Shown here piece by piece: positions 32,588 to 41,054 of a stretch of DNA of 64,000 bases. The stretch is from Parcubacteria group bacterium ADurb.Bin192. GTDB lineage: Bacteria > Patescibacteriota > Patescibacteriia > 2-12-FULL-60-25. Within the stretch, counting starts at the first letter, position 1. Every line of letters begins with the position of its first letter. The stretch lies in contig MWCR01000002.1 of the NCBI GenBank assembly GCA_002070095.1, positions 1 through 64,000 on the forward strand. The letters are read 5' to 3'. The notes under the pieces were generated by a model. It was given only the letters and a program-made list of their open reading frames with translations, was not told where the DNA came from and did not search any database. A program made the translations under genes and the position numbers.

Positions 32588-34075
32588 TTATCTGATTCTT
32601 CTCCAAGCTATTTTAGCTTCTTTAAGCAACAAATCCCACCAGCTCTGCAAATCCATGGGTGCCCGCCGGAAAGTTACGGACACTTTTTTTATATCCACGG
32701 CCCCGGCCCGCGAAGCAATGCCCGGCGCGGATAATACCAAGCGCAAAGATCCGGCCTCCGAAACTATAGGAAAGGTTTTTTTAGCCCTCATCCAACCATC
32801 GCCCAAAGCTTCCACTCTTTGGTAGCCCGTCAAAACAGCCTCAATGCCCTCCCGGCTGCCCATGGTGGCCGCGGTCAACCTTCTGGGCTGGGGCTCAAAA
32901 AAAGAACTTTGATCAAAACTGAAATAACCGTCCGCTATCACCCGCACATCGCCGTTGGGCGCGCTTATTCTGACAGGCTCAACCGTTTCATCCGTGCGGT
33001 CTATTCTAACCGGCGTATGCGTCCTTCTGATGATGCCGCTGGCCGAACCCAAACTTATTTCCTGAAAACCCTCTTTATGAAAAGTCTCGGCCACGATATG
33101 GCGCGCGTTGGTCCAAGCGTCCAGCGAATGAGTTGTTGTGGCATAACCCACCACGTCACCGATAACCAGCCTCGGGCCGACCACCCATCTCGGATTATGG
33201 GTTTCAACCCGTCTGATAAAAATATCATCATCCGCCACCACTTTGAGCCTGTAAACACCGGGCGCCAAATCTTTTAAGTCAACGGTCACCGGCGTTAAAG
33301 CGCCGTAGCCCACATCCCGGCTCCCGCTGGTTCCAATGGCGTCTTGATGGACCAAAACATCATTCAGCAAAACCTGAACGGCCACCACTCCCCCGCTGCG
33401 GTTGCGATTTACATCTTGGATGATTATTTTGAAAAAGATTTTTCCATCGGCCGGCACCACCCAAAAATCATGCGCTCCTCTCAAAGATACATTTTTTACC
33501 AATCTTTGATCACTCCAAGAGTCTGACATGACCGGACTGGTGGTAGACGCCAACCAAACAGCCAGCCCCCGAGTGTCGCGGCTCAATAATCTGTCATCAG
33601 CCATGCCCCGAGCCACATAACCTTTTGTCTTTCCTTCCATGGCCACAGCTTTCCACGACTCCAGCTCCAAAACTTCGGAATACCAAGGATACATCTCCAG
33701 CTGCTGACCGGCGCTGTCTTTAACCAAACCGAATTCCAGCAAGGGTTGACGCAGAACTTTGAAATCCATGGCCACTTCGACCGATTCATACGGCCCCGGA
33801 GTCACAATGTTCATGTAAACCGGATCATCCACTATTCTCTGGCCCTTCCAGCCTTCTGCCCGCCCATCAAGCAGGATTGTTCTTTCAGCCGGCAAAAACG
33901 GAAAAACATAAGCATTACCACCCGTTAAATCAGCTTCAATTTTAAACATCCCATCCAGAGGAAACCGCAAAAACAATATCCAAATAAAAACACCGGCCCC
34001 TAACAGCCACGGCATCAGGCACAGCACCGCTATCAACCATTTTGGAACATTAAATTCTTTTATTTTATCAATCAT
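32588..34075 (-). CDS. Unrecognised membrane-anchored protein with beta-sandwich domains (495 aa)
   Basis: It has an N-terminal membrane helix (about residues 13-36) and then a long beta-rich exterior part. Segments such as RTILLDGRAEGWKGQRIVDD, and HDFWVVPADGKIFFKI with VDLKDLAPGVYRLKV (about 250-280), look like carbohydrate-binding or immunoglobulin-like sandwiches. The C-terminus is amphipathic and basic (LLLKEAKIAWRRIR). No known enzyme motif is seen. It lies 4 nt after the GT39-like gene and so is likely its functional partner. I do not recognise the family. Confidence 0.7.
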   Translation of the reverse strand: MIDKIKEFNVPKWLIAVLCLMPWLLGAGVFIWILFLRFPLDGMFKIEADLTGGNAYVFPFLPAERTILLDGRAEGWKGQRIVDDPVYMNIVTPGPYESVEVAMDFKVLRQPLLEFGLVKDSAGQQLEMYPWYSEVLELESWKAVAMEGKTKGYVARGMADDRLLSRDTRGLAVWLASTTSPVMSDSWSDQRLVKNVSLRGAHDFWVVPADGKIFFKIIIQDVNRNRSGGVVAVQVLLNDVLVHQDAIGTSGSRDVGYGALTPVTVDLKDLAPGVYRLKVVADDDIFIRRVETHNPRWVVGPRLVIGDVVGYATTTHSLDAWTNARHIVAETFHKEGFQEISLGSASGIIRRTHTPVRIDRTDETVEPVRISAPNGDVRVIADGYFSFDQSSFFEPQPRRLTAATMGSREGIEAVLTGYQRVEALGDGWMRAKKTFPIVSEAGSLRLVLSAPGIASRAGAVDIKKVSVTFRRAPMDLQSWWDLLLKEAKIAWRRIR

Positions 34076-34078
34076 GTT

Positions 34079-35653
34079 TTAGTCTTCGATTATTCGGATA
34101 TCATACAGGCTTTCATTGCCATCTGTGAACAGATGTTCCAAACGCAAACCGAAAAGCGCCCATTTGGCCAAACCTTCTTGGTTTTGCGTGGTGGTAAATA
34201 AGGCTGCCGGAACATTGTTCCAAAGCATAAAGCTGATCGAATCCGGTTCCGGGATAGGCGAAACGGCCATGAATGCCGGAAAAAAAATTTTATCGCTCCG
34301 ATCCGACACCACGACCGTTTCTTTTTTTAAATGAGCTTTGGCTTGATCTCGAATATCAGCATAGCGCTTAAGCTCGATTTCATTGGCCGCCAGACCCTCG
34401 TTATCTCTGGAGATTGCTGACCATAGACCAAAAGACACCAGAAAGGCCGTCAGACAAAAAGCCAATATCTTAGTGCTCCAATGTCGCTGTAAAACATCAA
34501 TCACATAACCAGCGCAAAAAGCAAAAAGAACTGATAAGGGCAAAATATATCTTAAAAACGAATTACCCAGGCTTGGGTGATTGGCCAAAACATGATCGTG
34601 ATACAGGCCGTTGCCGTAAAAACCAATGACCGTCATGGCCGTCACCGTCATGGCCAGCAACGGCCACTTGCCCAGACCCCTCCATACTCGAGCTCGCCAC
34701 ATCAAAATCACGGCCAGCAAAGCCGTCAAAGTCCAAGGCCATAAATACCAAAAAACATAATGCCTGACATTCCATTCGATATTTCTGGGATGAATAGAAA
34801 ACGGCAAAATTTCCCAAGCCGACACAGCCTGCTCGGTTAAACTGTCCGCGCCTGTTGCCTGAACCTGAACGGTTGAACGTATTTGATAACCGGCCACCAG
34901 CCAACGATCATACGTCTGCCAACCGGCCACCGCGCCCAAACCGGCCAAGGCCAACCACCCAAGGGCGAAAAACCAAACAAGCTTTGTTTGCAACTTATTT
35001 TTTGTGCCTGTTTTTTCACCCCAACTGTACAGCCAAGCGCACAGCGCCACAGGTATCAACCACAGAGCTTCGGTGGGACGAATCATCAAACCCCAACCCA
35101 GAATCGCTCCGCTAAGTAAATACACCCACCAGCTTCTGTGCCGAGTCAGCAAATACCACAGCCAGACAGCCAAACAAGTGATGACTAAATTAGGAAAAAG
35201 ACCCCGATTGGCATATAAAATCACGGTTGGAAAACTCATCCAAACCAGCAGGGTCATAAACTTGGTCGCCGAGGACCAGGTCTTGGGCAGACATTGCCAC
35301 CAAGCCCAAAGAGTCAATAAAGCCAAAAATGGCGTAAAAAACAAAAGACCGTACAATCCGAACGAAGCATAAACCAAGCCCATGGTTATAATCATGCCCA
35401 AAAAACCCACGGGTGCTATTTGACCCTGGCTGATGAGCGGCGTAAAACTGCGCGGAAAAACCCATTCATAAGACTTAACCAGCGGATTATCCAGCTTAAA
35501 ATCACCTGTTTTTACCCAATTTATGGCCGTGATGGCGTTAGCTGTTTCGTCCGGACTCATCCAAACCCCTTCAAAAGCCAAAGGCAGTCTGATCCATTGG
35601 GTAAACAAGGCCAGAATTAAAAAACCGGAAGCTATCCACAGAAAATATTTCAT
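34079..35653 (-). CDS. Polytopic membrane glycosyltransferase (GT39/ArnT-like, GT-C fold)
   Basis: It is predicted to use a polyprenyl-phosphate sugar on the outer face of the membrane. The N-terminal helix is followed by a loop with an Asp-Glu pair (VWMSPDETANAITAINW, about residue 38), the place of the catalytic acidic residue in PMT/ArnT enzymes. About eleven to twelve helices follow, with LMIRPTEALWLIP in the middle and a soluble C-terminal tail (about 410-524). Length 524 aa fits the family. It is the first gene of a unit with the large surface protein, HIT and Rml genes. The exact acceptor (protein, lipid or glycan) is unknown. Confidence 0.8.
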   Translation of the reverse strand: MKYFLWIASGFLILALFTQWIRLPLAFEGVWMSPDETANAITAINWVKTGDFKLDNPLVKSYEWVFPRSFTPLISQGQIAPVGFLGMIITMGLVYASFGLYGLLFFTPFLALLTLWAWWQCLPKTWSSATKFMTLLVWMSFPTVILYANRGLFPNLVITCLAVWLWYLLTRHRSWWVYLLSGAILGWGLMIRPTEALWLIPVALCAWLYSWGEKTGTKNKLQTKLVWFFALGWLALAGLGAVAGWQTYDRWLVAGYQIRSTVQVQATGADSLTEQAVSAWEILPFSIHPRNIEWNVRHYVFWYLWPWTLTALLAVILMWRARVWRGLGKWPLLAMTVTAMTVIGFYGNGLYHDHVLANHPSLGNSFLRYILPLSVLFAFCAGYVIDVLQRHWSTKILAFCLTAFLVSFGLWSAISRDNEGLAANEIELKRYADIRDQAKAHLKKETVVVSDRSDKIFFPAFMAVSPIPEPDSISFMLWNNVPAALFTTTQNQEGLAKWALFGLRLEHLFTDGNESLYDIRIIED

Positions 35654-35704
35654 AAACAGGTAAAATCCTACATCTAAGTTTACATTTATGATAGGTTATA
35701 GGTT

Positions 35705-37153
35705 ATGAAAGGTAAATATTTTACACTCAAACACCTCTTGGCCGGCGCCCTGCTGACAGCCGGGATCTTGCTTGTTCCGGCCGTCAAAGCTCAAACCATA
35801 CCGGACCTGGACCCTGCTTTTAACCCCAATCTGATCATCAGCGATGATGACATGTTTAACGTGCATTCCATGGGCTATGATTATTTTATCAATTTTATTA
35901 AGAGCAAAGGTGTTTTAGCCAGCCTAAAAGTAACCGACATCGACGGCCTGGAAAAAACCGCGGCCGATGTTATCTGGCGCGTGGCCCAATCATATAAAAT
36001 CAATCCCAAATACTTGCTGGTCTTATTGCAAAAAGAACAATCCTTGGTTCAGAACCCCAATCCCAGCGAACGCAGTTTGGATTGGGCTACTGGGTACGCG
36101 GTCTGCGACTCCTGCAGTAAAGACGACCCTTCCATCCAAGAATTTAAAGGCTTCGCCAATCAGCTGGAATGGGCGGCCAAACAACACCGCGAAAAATATT
36201 TGATGCAGTTATTAACTTTCGGAGTCACTATCGCGGGCCGAGGCGTAGGCAAAAGCATGGACATCAACGGTCAAATAGTCACTCCGGCCAATAATGCCAC
36301 GGCCATGCTCTATACTTACACGCCGCACATCAGAGGCAATTACAATCTGTGGCAAATATGGCGCCGCTGGTTTTCCCTGCCTTATCCCAACGGCACGATT
36401 GTCAGGGGCAATCCCAGCCAGCAGGCCTACCTCATACAAAACGGTGTAAAGAAAAAATTCGCCAACGAATCAGTTCTCCTGTCCATGGCCGAGGCTGACA
36501 AGGCCATCAGCGCGTCAGACACGGAGCTGTCCAATTACCCGGACGGTGAAACCATTAAATTCACCAAATATTCTCTGATAAAAACCGAGAAAGATAATCT
36601 CTATCTCATCACGGGCTCTGGCAAACGCCAATTTGAATCCCAAAAAGCTTTTTATAAATTCGGTTTCATAGAGGACGAACTGATCCCGGCCCTGGAAGAA
36701 GACTTGTCCGACTTGGCCCTGCTCCAGCCGATTACCGAAAAAGACATTTTCCCCATGGGCGCTTTGGTTAAAACCAATAAGTCTTCGACGGTTTGGTACG
36801 TTGAAAACGGAGTTAAATACCCGCTATTGGACGAAGTTTTCCTTAAACTGTATTTCACCCGCCGACCCATCAAAACCGTGGCTCACGAAACGGTTGAAAC
36901 CTATGAAACCGGCCAGCCATATACTTTCAACAGCGGAGAACTGGTTAAGGGCAATTCAGATCCCGTGGTCTATGTGGTCGAAGATAACTATTTACGGCCC
37001 ATCCCATCGGAAGAAGTCTTTGAAAAAATGGGTTGGAAGTGGAGCAACATAGTTATTGCTCCGGATCGCGTTATCGCCGTGCAAAACATCGGCCAAGCCA
37101 TAGAACTGCCCCATCTTAATCAACCCGGGACGGTCCAAACAGCCCAAGAATAA
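35705..37153 (+). CDS. Secreted lysozyme-like protein with tandem beta repeats (482 aa)
   Basis: A signal peptide (1-29, cleavage near VKAQ) directs export. Residues about 45-220 look like a lysozyme-superfamily domain: KINPKYLLVLLQKEQSLV resembles the catalytic-Glu helix of lytic transglycosylases, followed by WATGYAVCDSC and an EFKGFANQLEWAAKQHREKY helix. Residues about 235-460 contain three or four copies of a beta repeat with the pattern VYLIxNGxKRxF...SxxxFxxxGF. Such repeats recur in exported candidate-phyla proteins. A peptidoglycan-cleaving role is inferred from fold resemblance; the candidate Glu is in KEQ. It is divergent from the GT39-like gene. Confidence 0.7.
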   Translation: MKGKYFTLKHLLAGALLTAGILLVPAVKAQTIPDLDPAFNPNLIISDDDMFNVHSMGYDYFINFIKSKGVLASLKVTDIDGLEKTAADVIWRVAQSYKINPKYLLVLLQKEQSLVQNPNPSERSLDWATGYAVCDSCSKDDPSIQEFKGFANQLEWAAKQHREKYLMQLLTFGVTIAGRGVGKSMDINGQIVTPANNATAMLYTYTPHIRGNYNLWQIWRRWFSLPYPNGTIVRGNPSQQAYLIQNGVKKKFANESVLLSMAEADKAISASDTELSNYPDGETIKFTKYSLIKTEKDNLYLITGSGKRQFESQKAFYKFGFIEDELIPALEEDLSDLALLQPITEKDIFPMGALVKTNKSSTVWYVENGVKYPLLDEVFLKLYFTRRPIKTVAHETVETYETGQPYTFNSGELVKGNSDPVVYVVEDNYLRPIPSEEVFEKMGWKWSNIVIAPDRVIAVQNIGQAIELPHLNQPGTVQTAQE

Positions 37154-37156
37154 AAT

Positions 37157-37948
37157 ATGATAGTTTTTGCAGCCATAGTCCCTCACTCCCCCCTGCTCCT
37201 GCCCACCATCGGCAAAGAGCATCAGAGCAAGCTGGCCCAAACCCTGGCCGCTTATCAGGAAATTGAACAAGCTCTATATTTGGCCAAAGCCGAAACTTTG
37301 TGCATCATCGCCCCGCACGGCCCGCGCTACCCGGACTCGTTCAGCGCCAACATGGCCGGCTCTTATCAAGGCACTTTAAAGTCTTTCGGCGATTTTTCCA
37401 CCACGGTCAAGGCTAAAAGCGACTACATGTTGATCGATAGAGCGCATCGCAAGATGAGAGAAGAAGGCCTGCCCTTTACCTTGACCTCCAGCGAAGAACT
37501 GGACTATAGCTACTCCATACCTATCATCCTGCTGACCGCTCATTTGCAAAACTGGAAGCTGTTTCCTATTTCACCTTCCATGATGGACGGCAAAGCTCAC
37601 TACGAATTCGGCCGGCAGTTAAAAAGAGTTTTGCACGCCGAAACCAGACGGGTGGCCGTCATCGCCAGCGCCGACCTGTCCCACAAGCTGACAGCCGACT
37701 CTCCGGGAGGTCCTTCAGCCGAAGGGCCTAAGTTCGACGAGGCCGTCAAACAAGCCGTCCAAACCAAAGACCCCAACCACCTTCTGTCCCTGCCGCTAGA
37801 AGTTATTGAAAATTCCGGCCAATGCGGCTATCGTCCTATAACTACCTTGTTGGGTACGCTCGAAAACACGAACTACGAACCAAAAGTTTTGAGTTACGAG
37901 GCTCCTTTCGGCGTAGGCTATCTGGTCGCCAAATACAACATCGGGTGA
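37157..37948 (+). CDS. LigB-family protein (class III extradiol dioxygenase-like / Memo-like)
   Basis: The fold is recognisable from AAIVPHSPLLLPTIGKE at the N-terminus, IIAPHGPRYPDS (about residue 54), and VAVIASADLSHKL (about 175), which place His residues where LigB and MEMO1-like proteins have theirs. In true dioxygenases these bind Fe(II); in the Memo branch the metal role is unclear. Length is 263 aa. It starts 3 nt after the lysozyme-like gene and looks co-transcribed with it. No radical-SAM partner of the AmmeMemoRadiSam type and no aromatic pathway are in the window, so the function is open. Confidence 0.8.
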   Translation: MIVFAAIVPHSPLLLPTIGKEHQSKLAQTLAAYQEIEQALYLAKAETLCIIAPHGPRYPDSFSANMAGSYQGTLKSFGDFSTTVKAKSDYMLIDRAHRKMREEGLPFTLTSSEELDYSYSIPIILLTAHLQNWKLFPISPSMMDGKAHYEFGRQLKRVLHAETRRVAVIASADLSHKLTADSPGGPSAEGPKFDEAVKQAVQTKDPNHLLSLPLEVIENSGQCGYRPITTLLGTLENTNYEPKVLSYEAPFGVGYLVAKYNIG

Positions 37949-37957
37949 CCGCTTACC

Positions 37958-38039
37958 AAATCAAAAATAAAAAATACTCAAATATAAAATCAGGTGACAT
38001 TTCCAAAAATTTTTATTTTAAAATTTTTATTTTTGATTT
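37958..38039. repeat. AT-rich 16-bp perfect inverted repeat
   Basis: aaatcaaaaataaaaa (37958-37973) is matched by its exact complement at 38024-38039. The arms are separated by 50 nt. It fills the gap between the LigB-like gene and the PriA homologue and could act as a weak terminator or fold barrier. Confidence 0.6.
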
Positions 38040-38052
38040 AGTTTAGACAAAC

Positions 38053-39795
38053 ATGTTCATCTCGGTTATTCCCGGCGTCAAAATGCCTTACGGCCATTCT
38101 TTTTTTGACTATCAAGTTACCGAAGGCACGGCCCATATCGGAGATTTGATCATGGTGCCTTTTCGGCAAAAAAAAATCCCGGCCCTGATCTCCAATATAT
38201 CGCCGGTCAGCGACTACGCGGATAAAGTCATTTCCATCAGTCAAGTTCAAAAAATCATAAAATTTCCGGAAATTTTGCCGTCCATCTGTCTAAAAACGGC
38301 TCAATTCAGTCTGGTGTCACCAGCCACTATGCTCAACGCCTGGCTGAGAAAAATACCCAAAAAACTGCCGGATCAAGAACCGCACGTGCTCCCGCGCAAC
38401 CTGCATTGGCCCAAAAACGAGCCTCGCCACCAAAAATTTTACCTGGCCAACAGATATCTGGGTGATCACGGTTTGATCCAAACCGCGCTCAAACAACAAG
38501 CCAACGGCCGTGTTTTGATTATCACGCCTTGGCAATCACGCGTGGCTTATTTACAAAGCAGGCTCAACTGCCCGGGCCTGACTTCCAAAACCGCGGATGG
38601 AGCGGCCTGGAAAATTTGGAATGATTTCCTAGCCAACCCTCACGGCGTACTGATCGCCACTCGTTTGGGCGCCTGGCTCTGTTCCTGCGCTGATATTGTA
38701 ATTATGGATGAACCTGAAAACGATGATTATAAACAAGACGAACTCACGCCCAGATACGACGCTCGGACCATCATCGAAATCACCAAACAGGAAAACCCGG
38801 CTCTGCGCGTCATTGAAATCGGAACCACTCCGAGCCTGAATGTTTTAAAATCCGGTCAATTGCCGGCCACGGAACCTCTGGAACCGGACATGAACATCCA
38901 AGCCTTCTCATCCGCCGGCCGATCCGCCATCAGCTCACTGACGGCGGCTACCTATCTGGAAATGCAAAACGCTTCGGCGGACGGCCGAAAAATACGCGTA
39001 CTGCACGCGGTCGGCGGCTCCAGAGGCCGGATCAGATGCGCTGACTGCGACTGGTTTTTGACTTGCGAGCGTTGCGGCACGGGCATGAATAATTACACGC
39101 AATACGCTCAATGTAAAAAATGCAATGCCAAAACTCCCCTGCCCGCTTCATGCCCCAATTGCCAAGGGTCTAATTTTTCCAAATCCATGATCGGCTGTGA
39201 TGAATTGCAAAAACAAGCGCAAAAAAATTTTCCGGACGCGGATATCAAAGTCATGGATCTGCATGATTGGTCAACAGCCTCCACCCCTGCGGCGTCATTG
39301 CTGATTATCACCGAACTGGCCTTTATCGGCGGCTGGACCGAAGATATCCGCAAAAAAGAAAGATTGGTTACGGCCTTCAGGCGCATCGCGGCTCAAGCCG
39401 TCAACACTCGCAGCCGGCTCATTGTTCAAGGACACGAAGCTTTGCTCGACCAATGTCCAAGCTGGCTCACCCCGGACGGCTTGCTCAAGGTCTGGAAACA
39501 GGAATGGCAGGACAGGGACAGTTTTCACTTTCCGCCGGCTCACCAACTGATAAAATTAATCGTCATCAACCGGCAACAAGATTTAACCGACACGATAAAA
39601 CAGACTCTCAACCGGCCGGACTGGCAAATCAATGGACCATGGCCGGTGGAAAATATGACTAAAACACGAAATCCAAGGCTGATTTATCACCTCCTGCCTC
39701 CTGACTATCTAACCAAGGAGCAAGTCGCGGAGCAAGTGACATGCCTGGTAAAATTAGGTATCATAGATCTTGACCCAATCGCATTTTTCTGCTAA
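38053..39795 (+). CDS. priA: PriA-like replication restart protein without helicase motifs
   Basis: PriA binds stalled forks and reloads the replicative helicase. The N-terminal 3'-end-binding domain (YQVTEGTAHIGDLIMVPF), zinc-binding region with eight cysteines in CxxC pairs (CADCDWFLTCERCG, CKKCN, CPNC, about 330-380) and C-terminal domain (HFPPAHQLIKLIVINR) are present. The Walker A GxTGSGKT expected before VLIITPWQSR is missing: the place reads YLGDHGLIQTALKQ. The DEEH box reads MDEPENDDYKQDE. It is therefore probably a structural PriA without ATPase, as annotated for actinobacterial PriA. Length 580 aa, against about 730 for the E. coli protein. A promoter for def lies in its 3' end. Confidence 0.85.
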   Translation: MFISVIPGVKMPYGHSFFDYQVTEGTAHIGDLIMVPFRQKKIPALISNISPVSDYADKVISISQVQKIIKFPEILPSICLKTAQFSLVSPATMLNAWLRKIPKKLPDQEPHVLPRNLHWPKNEPRHQKFYLANRYLGDHGLIQTALKQQANGRVLIITPWQSRVAYLQSRLNCPGLTSKTADGAAWKIWNDFLANPHGVLIATRLGAWLCSCADIVIMDEPENDDYKQDELTPRYDARTIIEITKQENPALRVIEIGTTPSLNVLKSGQLPATEPLEPDMNIQAFSSAGRSAISSLTAATYLEMQNASADGRKIRVLHAVGGSRGRIRCADCDWFLTCERCGTGMNNYTQYAQCKKCNAKTPLPASCPNCQGSNFSKSMIGCDELQKQAQKNFPDADIKVMDLHDWSTASTPAASLLIITELAFIGGWTEDIRKKERLVTAFRRIAAQAVNTRSRLIVQGHEALLDQCPSWLTPDGLLKVWKQEWQDRDSFHFPPAHQLIKLIVINRQQDLTDTIKQTLNRPDWQINGPWPVENMTKTRNPRLIYHLLPPDYLTKEQVAEQVTCLVKLGIIDLDPIAFFC

Positions 39796-39798
39796 AAT
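39770..39798 (+). promoter_or_regulatory. Promoter of the def operon, inside the priA 3' end
   Basis: TTGACC (39770-39775), 17-nt spacer, extended TGC-TAAAAT (hexamer 39793-39798). The ATG of def is 15 nt further, so the leader is about 9 nt. Confidence 0.8.
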
Positions 39799-39813
39799 CG
39801 CCTATCAACTGAC

Positions 39814-40299
39814 ATGTCTGAAAACTTCCCCATTGTCACTCTCCCGGCCCCGTCCCTGCGCGAACGGTCGCTTGAAATTGATAAACAAGAAGTTACCACC
39901 CCGCAATTCCAAGCTTTCTTGGATAAACTGGAAAAAACCATGGACATAGCCGATGGCATCGGCATCGCCTCCCCGCAAGTCGGCATCAATAAAAGAGTTT
40001 TTATAGCCGTTATCGGCCGCCAAGTCACGGTTTTCATCAATCCTGAAATTACCAAAAAATCAACTTCGCTCACTCAAACCGAAGAAGGCTGTTTAAGCGT
40101 ACCCGGCGTCTTTGGTTTGGTGGAACGCGCCAAACGTATAACCATCAAATTCATGGACCGTCACGGCCGGCGGGCCGAACTGGATTTAAAAAACATGGAC
40201 GCCGTGGTAGCTCAACATGAACTGGATCATCTGGACGGAATTTTATTTATAGATAAAATGACCGAAATCACCCGCGGCCAGATGCCAAACCGGATCTAA
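39814..40299 (+). CDS. def: Peptide deformylase
   Basis: It removes the formyl group from the N-terminal methionine of new proteins and binds Fe2+ or another divalent metal. The three family motifs are intact: GIGIASPQVG, EEGCLSVPG (metal Cys) and QHELDHLDG (HExxH metal His pair). Length is 161 aa. It heads an operon with the Nudix-YwbE fusion and fmt; def-fmt is a common pair since formylation and deformylation depend on each other. Confidence 0.98.
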   Translation: MSENFPIVTLPAPSLRERSLEIDKQEVTTPQFQAFLDKLEKTMDIADGIGIASPQVGINKRVFIAVIGRQVTVFINPEITKKSTSLTQTEEGCLSVPGVFGLVERAKRITIKFMDRHGRRAELDLKNMDAVVAQHELDHLDGILFIDKMTEITRGQMPNRI

Positions 40300-40313
40300 G
40301 AGTCTAAAATCAA

Positions 40314-41051
40314 ATGCGAGTCTTAAAAGTAATTCACGACCAGGAACCCGCCCCTCAGCCGGACACCAATGAACGTTCGGCTGCCAGAGGCATTCTGTTT
40401 GATGAATTCGGCATGATCCCATTGTTATACGTCTCCAAATACAATTATCACAAATTGCCGGGCGGGGGTTTGGAGGTAAATGAAAATCCCGAGCAAGCCT
40501 TAAAGCGAGAAACTCTGGAAGAAGTGGGTTGTAAAATAGAACCAAAACAACCGCTGGGACGAATTATTGAGTACCGCGGTCTTTGGAACATGAAACAAAT
40601 CTCTGATGCCTACTTGGGAACAATAACCGCTAAAGGCTCGCCGCAACTAACCCCTAAAGAAAACGATGAGGGTTTTGTAACGGTTTGGCAGACCCTGGAA
40701 CAAGCTGTAGAGACTCTGGCCAATGACCAACCGCAAAATTATGAAGGACTTTTTATCCAACAAAGAGATCTGGCCTTTTTAAAAGAAGCTCAAAGAGTGA
40801 TTAACCGCCAAAAATCCGAAAGCTCTCATTTGGCATCCAAAAAAACCGAGTCTTCTGCCAAAGGCACCTTAAGGGCCGACATCAAACCCGGGCTCAAAGT
40901 CGCCATTGTGCTCAAAAAAGATCAGCCGACCGGTAAGTTAACCCAGGGCACAGTCAAAGACATCCTAACTTCTTCCCGCGAGCATCATCGCGGTATCAAA
41001 GTCCGCCTGCAAGACGGCCAAGTTGGACGCGTCCAGCAAATATTCAACTGA
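40314..41051 (+). CDS. Nudix hydrolase fused to a YwbE-like domain
   Basis: Residues about 20-150 form a Nudix domain with an intact box (GGLEVNENPEQALKRETLEE then VG). Residues about 190-245 match the YwbE/DUF2196 family: IKPGLKVAIVLKKDQPTGKL, GTVKDILTSS, HHRGIKVRLQDGQVGRVQQI. A Ser/Lys-rich linker (about 163-188) joins them. YwbE is a small basic beta domain with KOW-like look and unknown function, so the C-terminus may bind nucleic acid and target the Nudix activity. I have no record of this fusion. It lies between def (14-nt gap) and fmt (3-nt gap). Confidence 0.85.
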   Translation: MRVLKVIHDQEPAPQPDTNERSAARGILFDEFGMIPLLYVSKYNYHKLPGGGLEVNENPEQALKRETLEEVGCKIEPKQPLGRIIEYRGLWNMKQISDAYLGTITAKGSPQLTPKENDEGFVTVWQTLEQAVETLANDQPQNYEGLFIQQRDLAFLKEAQRVINRQKSESSHLASKKTESSAKGTLRADIKPGLKVAIVLKKDQPTGKLTQGTVKDILTSSREHHRGIKVRLQDGQVGRVQQIFN

Positions 41052-41054
41052 AAT

